Source: JBFKOL01 sp041628815
GTDB lineage: Bacteria > Bacteroidota > Bacteroidia > Chitinophagales > Saprospiraceae
Assembly (NCBI GenBank): GCA_041628815.1
Contig: JBFKOL010000285.1
Location: 1 to 5,855 of the forward strand
Direction: 5' to 3'
Length of the DNA stretch: 5,855 nt
A program made the position numbers and the translations under genes. The notes below the pieces were generated by a model. That model did no database searches. It saw only the letters and a list, made by a program, of their open reading frames with translations, and was not told where the DNA came from. Of the stretch, positions 5,795-5,855 are shown in pieces (positions within the stretch are counted from its first letter, which is position 1; each line of letters begins with the position of its first letter).

Positions 5795-5855
5795 ATGAAA
5801 AGACGAGCGTTCGCGACAAATAGCGCTTTGACCAGTCTCGGATTTTTTGGATTGC
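5795..5855 (+). CDS. Start of a protein with Tat-like signal peptide (3' partial)
   Basis: Only the first 20 codons are present before the window ends. They read M-K-R-R-A-F-A followed by a mildly hydrophobic stretch ending in LGFFGL. A double arginine followed by x-F and then a hydrophobic segment is the pattern of a twin-arginine translocation signal, so the product is probably exported folded. In Bacteroidota such starts are common on Gfo/Idh/MocA oxidoreductases, sugar-phosphate isomerase-like proteins, phosphatases and cofactor-bearing redox enzymes; which of these it is cannot be told. The gene has its own upstream region after a strong terminator, so it is not part of the cstB-like unit. 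The start is supported by the signal-like N-terminus and the AT-rich upstream sequence. Confidence 0.6.
   Translation, partial: MKRRAFATNSALTSLGFFGL

Overview
The window looks like chromosomal DNA from a member of the Bacteroidota, probably an aerobic or facultative Cytophagales-type bacterium. The reasons are moderate GC, no obvious Shine-Dalgarno sequences before the genes, TAnnTTTG-like promoter elements, and protein sequences that read like that phylum. The phylum call is inference, not a database match. All recognisable genes lie on the + strand, and each main gene appears to be its own transcription unit.

Layout. Position 3-2141 holds the C-terminal 712 residues of a large molybdopterin oxidoreductase, most like the catalytic subunit SoeA of a sulfite dehydrogenase; its N-terminus is outside the window. 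A hairpin terminator follows (2178-2202), then a SulP-family anion transporter with a STAS domain (best start 2321, end 4057). After a 179-base regulatory gap comes a three-domain persulfide dioxygenase/rhodanese protein of the CstB type (4237-5652), closed by a strong intrinsic terminator (5683-5714). At the right edge, 5795-5855 is the start of a protein with a twin-arginine-like signal peptide.

How the genes may work together. The CstB-like enzyme would oxidise persulfides to sulfite and/or thiosulfate. A SoeA-type enzyme would oxidise sulfite to sulfate and pass electrons to the quinone pool. SulP could move sulfate or a related anion across the inner membrane. The set therefore reads as a sulfide/persulfide detoxification or sulfur-oxidation locus. 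The enzyme families are read from motifs; the pathway is inference.

The least expected signal is regulatory. The two intergenic regions before sulP and the cstB-like gene each carry GTGAT-N4-ATCAC, the core of a CRP/FNR-family operator, and I found it nowhere else in the window. In both cases an nAnnTTTG element begins 22-23 bases downstream. This suggests that one CRP/FNR-type regulator controls both genes. The cstB-like promoter has a second, different palindrome over the predicted transcription start. No CRISPR array, tRNA, rRNA or insertion sequence was seen, and no gene-free stretch exceeds 300 bases.
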